Part shown: piece by piece, positions 52,567 through 61,300 of the stretch
Layout: each line of letters opens with the position of its first letter
Numbering within the stretch: the stretch's first letter is position 1
From: JASBTN01 sp965228805
GTDB taxonomy: Bacteria; Pseudomonadota; Alphaproteobacteria; Rhodobacterales; Rhodobacteraceae
Assembly (NCBI RefSeq): GCF_965228805.1
Contig: NZ_CBDDIE010000003.1
Coordinates: 1,984,001-2,048,000 of the forward strand
Reading direction: 5' to 3'
DNA: 64,000 nt
The notes under the pieces: model-generated
What the model was told of the DNA's origin: nothing
The model's input: only the letters and a program-made list of their open reading frames with translations
The model's database searches: none
Made by a program: the position numbers and the translations under genes

Positions 52567-54981
52567 ATGGCGAAACCTATCCCAACGGACGTGCAGGTCG
52601 CCATCATCGGCGGCGGGATCGTCGGCTGTGCCACCGCCTATCATCTCGCCAAGGCGGGCTGGTCGGTGGCGCTGTTCGAGCGCAAGAAACTGACCTCCGG
52701 CACCACCTGGCACGCCGCCGGGCTGGTGTCGGAAACCCAGGGCGTGCCGATCATGTCGGCTCTGGCCAAATATGGCCTCGACCTGATGGAAAGCCTGGAG
52801 GAGGAGACCGGCCAGAACACGGGCTTCAAGCGCAATGGCTCGATCACGCTGGCGCTGAATGACGCCCGCATGGAGGAGCTGCGGCGCAAGGTCGACTACG
52901 CCCATGGCTGCGGCATCCAGGCCGAGGAAATCCCACCCGAGGCGGCGCAGGACCGCTGGCCGCTCCTGTCGCTGCAGGATGCCAAGGGCGCCTTCTGGTT
53001 CCCCGGGGATGGCTACACCAACCCGATCGACACGACCATGGCGCTGGCCAAGGGGGCACGGATGAACGGGGCGCAGATATTTGAGGATACCAAGGTCACG
53101 CGCGTGGTGATCGAGGGCGGTCGCACCGTGGGCGTGGAAACCGCCGAAGGGCTGGTGCGTGCCGAGCACGTGGTCAACGCCACCGGCATGTGGGCGCGTG
53201 AGTTCGGGTTGGAACACGGCGTGCAGATCCCGCTGCATTACACCAACCACTACTACGTCGTCACCGACCCGATCGAGGGCGTGACCGGCGACCTGCCGGT
53301 GCTGCGGGTGATGGATGAATACGCCTATTACAAGGAAGACGCGGGCAAGCTGCTGATCGGTTGCTCGGAACCCCACGCCACGCCCTGGCTGCCGAAAGAT
53401 GGTCTGCCGGAGCATTTCGAGTTCGATGAACTGCCCTGTGACGAGGAACACCTCTACCCCATTTTGGAAGCGGCGATGGAACGGGTGCCTGCGCTTGGGA
53501 CAAGCGGCATTCGCAAGTTCTTCAACGGGCCCGAGTGCTTTACCCCGGATGCGAAACACTACCTGGGGCCGGTGGGCGACCTGAAGGGTTACTGGATGGC
53601 GACCGGGTTCAACTCGACCGGCATCCAGAACGGGCCGGGTGCGGGCAAGGCCCTGGCGGAGTGGATCATCGCGGGCCATATGACCATGGACCTGACCGAC
53701 GTCGACAGCCGCCGCATCTTGCCCGGCCTGAACGCGCGCAGCTACACCGCGACCAAGGCGGCGGAAACCCTGTCCCACGCCTATGGCATGCACTGGCCCT
53801 ACCTGCGCAAGACCGAGGCACGTGGGCTGCGCCGCACGCCCTATTACACCCAGCTGAAGGATGCCGGCGCCCAGTTCGGCAGCGCCAATGGCTGGGAACG
53901 CCCCCTGTATTACGGTCGCGAAATGACCGACGGGTTCGGGCGTGAGCCATGGTTTGATGACTGGCAGGCCGAACATGTCGTCCTGCGCGAGGACCTCGGG
54001 CTGATCGACCTGACCTTCGGGCGGTTCATCGTCGATGGGGTCGACGCCGAGGCGCAGATGCAGCACCTCTGCGGGGCCAACTTGGCCGTTCCGCCGGGTG
54101 CGCTGGTCTATACCCACATGTTCAACGCCCAGGGCGGGATCGAGGCAGATGTGACCGTCGCGCGCCTGTCGGGCACCCGTTTCCTGGTCATGGCTTCCGC
54201 CGGGGCCGAGCCGCAATGCGAGACCTGGCTCAAGACCAACCTGGCGGGCAGCGGTGTGTCGGTGGTCAATGTGACCTCGTCCGAGGCCACGCTCGCCGTC
54301 ATGGGGCCGCGGTCGCGTGACTTCCTGACCGCGCTCAGCGGCGCGGACCTGTCAAACGGGGCCTTCCCGTTTGGAACCTGGCAGGATCTGCATATCGGCC
54401 ACAGCCCGGTGCGCGCGCAGCGCATCACCTATGTGGGGGAGCTGGGGTGGGAGCTGCACGTGCCCGCCGAGTTCGCCCAGCAGGTGTTCGAAACCCTGAT
54501 GGGCGCCGACAACCCACCGCGCCTTTGTGGAGGCATGGCGGTGGACAGCTGCCGGATCGAAAAGGGCTTTCGCCACTGGGGCCACGACATCGGGCCGCAT
54601 GACGGGCCGGTGGAAAGCGGCCTGACCTTTGCGTGCGACTTCGACACAGATTTCATCGGCAAACCGGCGATCGAGGCGAAACGGGCCGAAGGCGCGGACA
54701 GCCGTCTGCTCCTGTTCAAGCTCGATGACCCGGAGGCACTGGTCTTCGGCAAGGAACCGATCCTGCGGGATGGCGAGATTGTCGGGCGGCTGACCTCGGC
54801 AAGTTTTGGTTGGAGCGTCGGGGGCGGTGTCGGCATGGGCTATGTCTCCCGGTCTGACGGCGCGAGCCTGAAGGACCTGGCCGGGGCCTCCTATCAGATC
54901 ATGGTTGCGGGGCGTGCCGTGTCCGCTACGGCCAGCCTGCGTGCCCTGATCGATCCCTCCAATGATCGGATGCGGGGTTAA
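52567..54981 (+). CDS. DAO-GcvT flavoprotein, second of tandem pair (sarcosine/dimethylglycine dehydrogenase-like)
   Basis: This 804-residue protein is a paralogue of the preceding one: VAIIGGGIVGCATAYHLAKA, TSGTTWHAAGL and a C-terminal GcvT domain with YVGELGWELHVPAEFAQQVF. The pair is separated by 3 bases and very likely co-expressed. The two differ clearly outside the cofactor motifs, so they probably act on different substrates, for example the dimethyl and monomethyl forms. A long perfect palindrome covers the stop codon. Confidence 0.9.
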   Translation: MAKPIPTDVQVAIIGGGIVGCATAYHLAKAGWSVALFERKKLTSGTTWHAAGLVSETQGVPIMSALAKYGLDLMESLEEETGQNTGFKRNGSITLALNDARMEELRRKVDYAHGCGIQAEEIPPEAAQDRWPLLSLQDAKGAFWFPGDGYTNPIDTTMALAKGARMNGAQIFEDTKVTRVVIEGGRTVGVETAEGLVRAEHVVNATGMWAREFGLEHGVQIPLHYTNHYYVVTDPIEGVTGDLPVLRVMDEYAYYKEDAGKLLIGCSEPHATPWLPKDGLPEHFEFDELPCDEEHLYPILEAAMERVPALGTSGIRKFFNGPECFTPDAKHYLGPVGDLKGYWMATGFNSTGIQNGPGAGKALAEWIIAGHMTMDLTDVDSRRILPGLNARSYTATKAAETLSHAYGMHWPYLRKTEARGLRRTPYYTQLKDAGAQFGSANGWERPLYYGREMTDGFGREPWFDDWQAEHVVLREDLGLIDLTFGRFIVDGVDAEAQMQHLCGANLAVPPGALVYTHMFNAQGGIEADVTVARLSGTRFLVMASAGAEPQCETWLKTNLAGSGVSVVNVTSSEATLAVMGPRSRDFLTALSGADLSNGAFPFGTWQDLHIGHSPVRAQRITYVGELGWELHVPAEFAQQVFETLMGADNPPRLCGGMAVDSCRIEKGFRHWGHDIGPHDGPVESGLTFACDFDTDFIGKPAIEAKRAEGADSRLLLFKLDDPEALVFGKEPILRDGEIVGRLTSASFGWSVGGGVGMGYVSRSDGASLKDLAGASYQIMVAGRAVSATASLRALIDPSNDRMRG

Positions 54982-54992
54982 CCCCGCATCCG
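54967..54992. terminator. 26-bp perfect palindrome over the stop codon, bidirectional terminator candidate
   Basis: The two 13-base halves (CGGATGCGGGGTT and its complement) meet at TTAA. The TAA stop of the demethylase gene (54979-54981) lies inside it. The convergent LysR gene ends 6 bases beyond the palindrome. The transcript from either strand could fold into a 10- to 11-bp GC-rich stem. Confidence 0.6.
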
Positions 54993-54998
54993 CGCCAC

Positions 54999-55925
54999 TC
55001 AGGTGGTGTGAAATCCGGCATCCGGCTGAGCGCACCATTCCGCCAGCAGGGCGGCGACCATGTGGGTTGGGTCATCCTCGGCCATGTCCTCAGTGCGCAG
55101 GACTGCGCACCAGGGCACCGTAATGCCCTCCTCGGTGACTTGCGCGCCAATGATACGCCCTTCGGCCAGAGCGGTCTGAAGCGCCCAATTCGACAGGACG
55201 CTGGTGCCCAAGTCCGAGGCGACAAGCTCGACAATCGCCTCGGGCAGTTCCACCGTGGCCGCCCATTTCGGATAGCTGTCGGTGGGGCGGAACAGGCGGG
55301 CGAACTCACGGTCCGGCTCGGGCACCTTGGTGTAGGTGATGAAGGGCTCACCGACGATATCGCTGCCCTCGACAAAGTGGCGATCCGCCAGCCGGTGGGT
55401 GGGCGACATGATATAAAGAAGCGGATCCTCAAAGAGCGGAAGAGACGACAATCCGGCCTGCGCGATGTCGCCGGAGACGACCGCGATGTCGATATGCCGG
55501 TTCTGCACCGAGGTCAGCGGATCGGACCGCGCGCCGGCCATGATCTGCAGGTCGATGCCCTCGGTCCGGGACTTGAGGAACTTGATGAAGGCGGGCAGCC
55601 AGCGGTAGTTCGAATAGGCCTCGACTGACAGGCGCACGACGTGCTGAACGCCCGCGTTCATGCGCCGCACGTCCTCTTCGGCGCGGCTGAGATCGGTGAG
55701 AATACGCTCGGCCACAACGGCCATGTACTCGGCCGCCGGTGTCTTGCGTAACCTCTTGTGCATACGTGTAAAAAGCGGCACGTCCAGGCGTCGTTCCGCC
55801 TCGCGCAGACGGTGGGACAGGGCCGAGGGCGTGACCCCCAGCTTCTCGGCCGCATCGGTGATGCGCCCGGTTTCGATGATCGCCTGGATCAGTTGCAGGT
55901 GACGAAGGTCGAGCAGTGGTTTCAC
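54999..55925 (-). CDS. LysR-family transcriptional regulator (MetR-like)
   Basis: This LysR protein of about 308 residues has its HTH in LRHLQLIQAIIETGRITDAA and VTPSALSHRLREAE, a pattern close to MetR. The start is taken as GTG 55925 (VKPLLDLRHLQ); no ATG lies near the HTH, and the frame remains open far upstream only because it runs antisense to other genes. It is divergent from the class III aminotransferase gene, with 105 bases between, and is the likely regulator of that operon and perhaps of the demethylation genes. Confidence 0.87.
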   Translation of the reverse strand: MKPLLDLRHLQLIQAIIETGRITDAAEKLGVTPSALSHRLREAERRLDVPLFTRMHKRLRKTPAAEYMAVVAERILTDLSRAEEDVRRMNAGVQHVVRLSVEAYSNYRWLPAFIKFLKSRTEGIDLQIMAGARSDPLTSVQNRHIDIAVVSGDIAQAGLSSLPLFEDPLLYIMSPTHRLADRHFVEGSDIVGEPFITYTKVPEPDREFARLFRPTDSYPKWAATVELPEAIVELVASDLGTSVLSNWALQTALAEGRIIGAQVTEEGITVPWCAVLRTEDMAEDDPTHMVAALLAEWCAQPDAGFHTT

Positions 55926-56030
55926 GGGAGTTGCCTGAATCGTTTTCAACAAAGCAAGAGAAATTCGAGATTGGTTTTCAGTCAAGATGAATGTGAAATC
56001 TCCGACAACAATTCCCATTGGAGCCGCGAA

Positions 56031-57407
56031 ATGAACGTCGACGCAAACCGTACGATTGCCCAGGACATGGCGCATCACGTGCACCCCCAGTCCAACCTGC
56101 GCCAGCATGCCGAACAGGGCCCGACCATGATCACCCATGGCAAGGGCGTGTTCATCTATGACAGCGAAGGGCGCGAGATCATCGACGGGTTCTCGGGGCT
56201 GGGCTGCGTCAGCCTGGGCTACCACAACGAGCGTCTGGCCAATGCGGCGATGCGGCAGATGAACACGCTGCCCTTCGCGCCGACCTTCTACAACCGCTCG
56301 CACCCGAAAGTGGCCGAGCTGGGCGAGCGTCTGATCAATCTTGCACCTGGCGACATGAACAAGGTCATGTTCCAATGCTCGGGGTCCGAGGCGAACGACA
56401 CCGCGATCAAGCTGCTGTGGTACACGAACACCGCGCGTGGTGAGCCTAACCGCCGCAAGATCATCGGTCGTGTGCGCGGCTATCACGGCAACACCATCGC
56501 AACCGTGTCCCTGTCCGGCCAGCCGCACATGCACGCCAAGTTCGGCCTGCCGCTGCCCGAGTTCAAGCATACCGAGCTGCCCAACTACTATCGCTTCCAC
56601 ATCGATGGTGAGAGCGAAGAGGAATTCTCGGCCCGTATGGCCGCGAAGTTCGAAGAGCTGATCCTGGCCGAGGGCCCGGAAACCGTCGCCGCCTTCTTTG
56701 CCGAACCCGCCATTTCGGGCGGGGGCGCGCTGATGCCGCCAGAAGGCTACTGGAAAGAAATGCAGGCGGTTCTGCGCAAGTATGACATCAAGCTCCTGGC
56801 TGACGAGGTCGTCTGTGGTTTCGGCCGCACCGGCAACATGTGGGGCTCGCAGACCTGGGGGCTTGAGCCCGACATGGTCTCCTGCGCCAAGGCGCTGTCG
56901 GCGGCCTTCTTCCCGATCTCGGCCCTGATGTTCAAGGACGAGATGTATGCCGACATGATGAAAAACTCGGACGAGGTCGGCACTTTCGGCCACGGCTACA
57001 CCTACGCCGGTCACCCGGTCGGCGCCGCGGTCGGTATTGAGGCGCTGGACATCTATGACGAGATCGACCTGGTCGGCCACGTGCGCAAGGTGTCGAAGCG
57101 GTTCCTCGACCGCTGCCACGCCATGGCCGACCACCCGCTGGTCGCCGAAGTGCGCGGCGTGGGCCTGTTCTGCGGCTTCGAGCTGATGAAGGACGCCAAG
57201 ACCCGCGAGCCCTTCGACCCGGCGCTGAAAGTCGGCGAGCTGGTGCAGAACTTCGCCCATGATCGCGGCCTCTACCTGCGCGCAATCGGCGATCGGATGA
57301 GCTTCATGCCGCCGCTCATCATTAACGAAGAGGAAATCGACATCGCCACCGACCGCTTCAAGGCCGCGCTGGACGATGCTTGGGCCGTGGTCCGCACCAA
57401 GATCTGA
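56031..57407 (+). CDS. class III (omega) aminotransferase
   Basis: This 458-residue PLP enzyme has Asp258 in LLADEVVCGFGRTG and the Schiff-base Lys287 in SCAKALSAAFFPISA, as in beta-alanine, GABA and putrescine aminotransferases. It moves an amino group, often terminal, to pyruvate or 2-oxoglutarate and leaves a semialdehyde. ATG 56031 has GGAG nine bases upstream. An aldehyde dehydrogenase gene lies next in line after a hairpin, which fits a two-step conversion of an omega-amino acid to a dicarboxylate or acyl product. Confidence 0.93.
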   Translation: MNVDANRTIAQDMAHHVHPQSNLRQHAEQGPTMITHGKGVFIYDSEGREIIDGFSGLGCVSLGYHNERLANAAMRQMNTLPFAPTFYNRSHPKVAELGERLINLAPGDMNKVMFQCSGSEANDTAIKLLWYTNTARGEPNRRKIIGRVRGYHGNTIATVSLSGQPHMHAKFGLPLPEFKHTELPNYYRFHIDGESEEEFSARMAAKFEELILAEGPETVAAFFAEPAISGGGALMPPEGYWKEMQAVLRKYDIKLLADEVVCGFGRTGNMWGSQTWGLEPDMVSCAKALSAAFFPISALMFKDEMYADMMKNSDEVGTFGHGYTYAGHPVGAAVGIEALDIYDEIDLVGHVRKVSKRFLDRCHAMADHPLVAEVRGVGLFCGFELMKDAKTREPFDPALKVGELVQNFAHDRGLYLRAIGDRMSFMPPLIINEEEIDIATDRFKAALDDAWAVVRTKI

Positions 57408-57446
57408 ACCAACCTGGGGTCGGGTCACAGCTCTCGCCCGAACCCG

Positions 57447-57476
57447 GCGCCGCCCCAAATTTCCCCGGGGCGGCGC
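57447..57476 (+). terminator. stem-loop between aminotransferase and aldehyde dehydrogenase genes
   Basis: GCGCCGCCCC pairs perfectly with GGGGCGGCGC across a 10-base loop, followed by TTTC. It is strong enough to act as a terminator or attenuator, so the aminotransferase gene may be expressed at a higher level than the four genes behind it. Confidence 0.65.
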
Positions 57477-57518
57477 TTTCACATGTAAGAATGCCCCTTG
57501 ATGGCAAGGAGAACAGGG

Positions 57519-59009
57519 ATGAACGCGTTTCTCGAACCGAAACTGCCCGACGCCGGTCTGGCCGGCAGCTATATCAACGGGGCCTGGCACCGGCCTGCGG
57601 ATGGCCGCACCCTGACAGTCGAAAACCCCTCGCGCAGGCAACCGATCTGCGAGGTCGGGCGCGGCACCGGGGTCGAGGTCGACCTGGCCGTGAAAGCCGC
57701 CCGCGCGGCCCAGCCTGCCTGGCGCGCGCTTGCCGCCAGCGAACGTGGCAAGCTGCTGACGGAACTCGGCCGCCGCCTTGAGGAAAACGCCGAAGAGGTC
57801 GCGCGCGTGCTGGCGGCCGAAAGCGGCAACGCGGTCAAGACCCAGTCGCGCGGTGAAGCCATGGGCGCGGCGGGTGTGTTGAAATACTACGGCGGCGTGG
57901 CCGTGGAACAGAAGGGCGAGACCTTGCCGCTCGGCCCCGGCATCCTGTCCTATTCGACCCGCGAACCGCATGGCGTGGTCGGGTCGATCATCCCCTGGAA
58001 CTCGCCTTTGCAGCTGGGGGCCGTCAAAATCTCCATGGCGCTGGCCACTGGCAACTGCCTGGTGTTGAAACCCGCCGAAGACGCGCCGCTGGCGATCCTG
58101 AAACTGGCTGAGCTGGCCGACGGCCTGTTCCCGTCGGGCGTGTTCAACGTGGTCACGGGCCTCGGCGAAGAGGCCGGTGCTGCGCTGGCCAATCATCCGG
58201 GCATCGACAAGGTCTCCTTCACCGGGTCGTCGGAAGTGGGCAAGCTGATCGCGCATAGCGCCGCTGACCGCATTGCCAAGGTCACGCTGGAGCTGGGCGG
58301 CAAATCCCCCACCATCGTCTTCCCCGACGCGATTGCCGACGGCCGCCTGGACGCGACCGCCCAGCAGGTCGCCAACGCGATGCGTTTTGCCCGTCAGGGC
58401 CAAAGCTGCACCGCGGGCTCGCGCCTTTTCGTGCACAAGGACATCTGGGACGAGCTGATGCCGAAAGTGGCCGAGAAATCGGCGGCCCTGAAAGTCGGCG
58501 ACGCGCTGGACCCGGATGTGGACATGGGCGCGGTCGTGAACGCCGAACGCTACGGCGAAATCCGCGCCTTCGTGGCGGAGGCCGAGGCCGAGGGCGCGAC
58601 CTTCCTGATCGGTGAAACCCCTGCCGAGGACCCGGCCGGTTTCACCCCCAACCCGACCATCATCACCGGTGTCGACAACACCTGGCGCATTGCGCGCGAA
58701 GAGGTCTTCGGCCCCGTCATGGTGGCGATCCCGTTTGAGACCGAGGCCGAGGTGATCGAGATGGCCAACGACACCCACTACGGCCTGGCCGCCTTCATCT
58801 TCACCCACGATGTCAGCCGCATCACCCGCCTGACCCGCGCCATCGACGCGGGATGGATCCAGGTCAACCAGGGCGGCGGGCAGATCCCCGGCATGTCCTA
58901 TGGCGGCACCAAACAGTCGGGCATGGGCAGCGAATACTCGATCGAAGGCGCGCTGGAGGCCTATACCTATCGCAAATGCGTCACCATCAACATCGAGGCG
59001 GGTGAATGA
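57519..59009 (+). CDS. NAD(P)-dependent aldehyde dehydrogenase
   Basis: This 496-residue ALDH has IIPWNSP (158-163), base Glu258 in LELGGKSP and nucleophile Cys297 in GQSCTAG. It resembles betaine-aldehyde/4-aminobutyraldehyde-type enzymes in general. It probably oxidises the semialdehyde formed by the preceding aminotransferase. ATG 57519 has GGAG seven bases upstream. It overlaps the next PLP-enzyme gene by ATGA at 59006. Confidence 0.92.
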   Translation: MNAFLEPKLPDAGLAGSYINGAWHRPADGRTLTVENPSRRQPICEVGRGTGVEVDLAVKAARAAQPAWRALAASERGKLLTELGRRLEENAEEVARVLAAESGNAVKTQSRGEAMGAAGVLKYYGGVAVEQKGETLPLGPGILSYSTREPHGVVGSIIPWNSPLQLGAVKISMALATGNCLVLKPAEDAPLAILKLAELADGLFPSGVFNVVTGLGEEAGAALANHPGIDKVSFTGSSEVGKLIAHSAADRIAKVTLELGGKSPTIVFPDAIADGRLDATAQQVANAMRFARQGQSCTAGSRLFVHKDIWDELMPKVAEKSAALKVGDALDPDVDMGAVVNAERYGEIRAFVAEAEAEGATFLIGETPAEDPAGFTPNPTIITGVDNTWRIAREEVFGPVMVAIPFETEAEVIEMANDTHYGLAAFIFTHDVSRITRLTRAIDAGWIQVNQGGGQIPGMSYGGTKQSGMGSEYSIEGALEAYTYRKCVTINIEAGE

Positions 59010-60268
59010 GCGAAGATCGTTTCGGCAATGCCATCGACCCCGGCGTGGGCTACGCGCGCGGGGAGCTGCTGGCAGGTTCGGCGGATGAGGTGCGGCGCTT
59101 GGCCCAGGCAGGCCGCGTCGCCGCTGATTTCGTCGGTCGCGAGGGGATCGACAAGGTCGCCATCTGCACCGGCAACCTGCGGTTCTACCCGGTCGCACCC
59201 GACGACCTGCCCGAGCTCTGTGAGGAATGGGTTGGGCCCGGGCTTTACGGCGAAGAATTGCGCCAGGCTGCCATTGCCCATATGGGCGGGGATGGGGACG
59301 AGGCCGCGGCGGTAATCAACCGCACCAGTGCAGGTATCGTGGCGACCGTGTTGGCGCACAGCCAGGGCCGCCCGGTCCTGTCGCTGGTGCCGCGCGGGGA
59401 TCGCTCGCATGCGTCCGTTACGCGCGGGGCGAAACTGGCCGATGTGCCGGTGATCGAGGCGCATGACCTGCCCGAGGTCAAACGCCTCATGGCCGCGCAC
59501 CTGCCCGCGCTTCTGGTCATAACCACGGTGACGTCGGAATTGGCGATGCTGCCCGACGATCTGATCGGCGCCGCCACCCGCCTGGCCAAACGCGCGGGCT
59601 GCGTGGTGCTGCTGGACGAGGCCTATGGCGCGCGGTTCCGCCCGGTCCTGCATGGCGGCGCCCCCGCGCTGTCCTTCGGTGCGGACCTTGTCATCACCAA
59701 TGCCGACAAGGCGGGCCTGTCCGGGCCTCGTGCCGGTGTGCTCTGCGGCGATCCGGCCGCTGTCGTGCCGGTCCAGGCCAAGGCCAGCGAGCTGGGCATG
59801 GAAGCCCGCGCCCCCGTCGCCGTCGGTGCCATGCGCAGCCTGCAGGGGTTCACGCCGGATCTCCTGATCCAGGAGGCCCAGGACGGCCAGGATCTGGCCG
59901 CTGCACTGGAGGCCGCGCTTGGTGCGGACTGCGTGACCCGCTCCGCCCTTGGCCCCAAGATCGACGAACAGGACGCGATGCAGATCGTGCTGGAGATGGC
60001 CGGAGTGGCGGAGACCACCCGTGTGCCTGCCGAGGTCACCGCCGCCGTTGGCATGTTGATGCTGCGCGATAAGGGTATTGTCACGGTGAACACCCACGGC
60101 CAGCCCGGCGGGCGCGTCTCGATCCGGCTGAAACCGACCTCGGGCGCTGTGGCGCGCGCAGGCGGGGCCGCCGCCGTGGCGCAATGCCTCGTTGCGGCGC
60201 TGGACGAGGTGGCGAAACATCTGGGTGATGAGACCTGGTTTCAAAACCTGCTGTTCGGGGAGGGATGA
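59006..60268 (+). CDS. SelA-like fold-type I PLP-dependent protein of unknown function
   Basis: This 420-residue protein resembles the SelA/DgaE/UPF0425 group of PLP proteins. It has Asp204 in VLLDEAYGARF and the probable Schiff-base Lys235 in ITNADKAGLSGPRAGVLCG. It lacks the long N-terminal tRNA-binding part of true selenocysteine synthase, and no selB or selD gene is nearby. Related proteins act as amino-sugar acid ammonia-lyases, so a deamination or C-C bond reaction on an amino acid is plausible. It is coupled to the ALDH gene by ATGA overlap and abuts the cyclase-like gene without spacing. Confidence 0.78.
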   Translation: MSEDRFGNAIDPGVGYARGELLAGSADEVRRLAQAGRVAADFVGREGIDKVAICTGNLRFYPVAPDDLPELCEEWVGPGLYGEELRQAAIAHMGGDGDEAAAVINRTSAGIVATVLAHSQGRPVLSLVPRGDRSHASVTRGAKLADVPVIEAHDLPEVKRLMAAHLPALLVITTVTSELAMLPDDLIGAATRLAKRAGCVVLLDEAYGARFRPVLHGGAPALSFGADLVITNADKAGLSGPRAGVLCGDPAAVVPVQAKASELGMEARAPVAVGAMRSLQGFTPDLLIQEAQDGQDLAAALEAALGADCVTRSALGPKIDEQDAMQIVLEMAGVAETTRVPAEVTAAVGMLMLRDKGIVTVNTHGQPGGRVSIRLKPTSGAVARAGGAAAVAQCLVAALDEVAKHLGDETWFQNLLFGEG

Positions 60269-61282
60269 ATGGCTGACAAAGACCTGATCACCCGACTTGA
60301 TAACCGGCTCGACCAGCTGGTGAATATCGACATGGGCGAACGCGGGGTCGAACACCTGTTCGAAGCCGCCCGCGCGCTGCAAGGCGAAAGCCTGGTCGGG
60401 GCGGCGGCGGATGCGCTGATGGCGGTGCCCGAAGGCGGCACGGTGATCATGACCACCGGGTCGGTCTCGCGCGCCTGGATCACGCCTGAGCTGGGCGAAA
60501 ACGACGGGCCGTCGGGTGCGGCGGCGATTGCCCGCGCCCTGGTGCTGGCGCGCAATGTGACCTGCGTGATGCTTTGCGAGGAAACGCTTCTGCCCGCAAT
60601 CCGCAACACCTGCCAGGCGGCGGGGCTGTTCCCGGTCACGCTGGAACAGGCGGCGATTGCAAAGGCGGACAAGAGCCTCGCCACCATCGTGATGCTGCCC
60701 TATGCCACCGACAACGAAGGCGGCAAGGTGCAAGCGACCCAGATGCTGGATGACCTGAAACCGGACCTGCTGTTTTCGACCGAACGGGTCGGGCGCAATG
60801 AATTCGGCGTGTACCACTCCATGCGCGGGATCGACTACGGCATGGGCCGCGCGCGGGTGGATGTCCTGTTCGATGAGGCGCTGACTCGTGGCATTCCGGT
60901 GGTCGCCGTGGGTGACGGCGGGAATGAGATCGGCATGGGCAAGGTGGCCGACCACGTGAAGGCTCATGTGCCCTATGGCGACACATGCCAATGCGGTTGC
61001 GGTGGCGGGATCGGGGCTGTGACCTCCTGCGACGTGTTGGTGACGGCGGCCTGTTCCAACTGGTGCTGCACCGCGATTGCCGCCGCCATGGCTGCCCGCG
61101 CAGGCGACGCGCGCCTGCTCCACACGCCCGAACGCGAGGCGCTTCTGCTCGACACCATGGTCGCGAACGGCCTGATCAACTCGACCCACGGGATCGTCGA
61201 CGATGCAGTCGACGGCTTCCCCCGAAACAGCCATATCGGTGTGGCCGAACTCTGCCGCACCATCGTGAGCCGCGCGCTCTGA
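60269..61282 (+). CDS. D-glutamate cyclase-like protein (DUF4392 family)
   Basis: This 337-residue protein has the GDGGNEIGMGK motif (215-225) and the later CQCGCGGG and CSNWCCTA cysteine-containing segments. These resemble the C-terminal domain of mitochondrial D-glutamate cyclase, which turns D-glutamate into 5-oxo-D-proline. Only that domain is present. Its place between two PLP enzymes suggests it works on an amino acid or its cyclic amide. ATG 60269 directly follows the previous stop. The assignment rests on motif recall and should be tested by profile search. Confidence 0.75.
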   Translation: MADKDLITRLDNRLDQLVNIDMGERGVEHLFEAARALQGESLVGAAADALMAVPEGGTVIMTTGSVSRAWITPELGENDGPSGAAAIARALVLARNVTCVMLCEETLLPAIRNTCQAAGLFPVTLEQAAIAKADKSLATIVMLPYATDNEGGKVQATQMLDDLKPDLLFSTERVGRNEFGVYHSMRGIDYGMGRARVDVLFDEALTRGIPVVAVGDGGNEIGMGKVADHVKAHVPYGDTCQCGCGGGIGAVTSCDVLVTAACSNWCCTAIAAAMAARAGDARLLHTPEREALLLDTMVANGLINSTHGIVDDAVDGFPRNSHIGVAELCRTIVSRAL

Positions 61283-61300
61283 GATCTACAGGAAGACGAC

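Noticed and set aside
54999..59198. A minus-strand open frame of about 1400 codons
   Set aside because: Only its last 308 codons form a recognisable LysR protein. The rest is antisense to the aminotransferase and aldehyde dehydrogenase genes and has the low-complexity His/Gly/Arg composition of GC-rich shadow frames.
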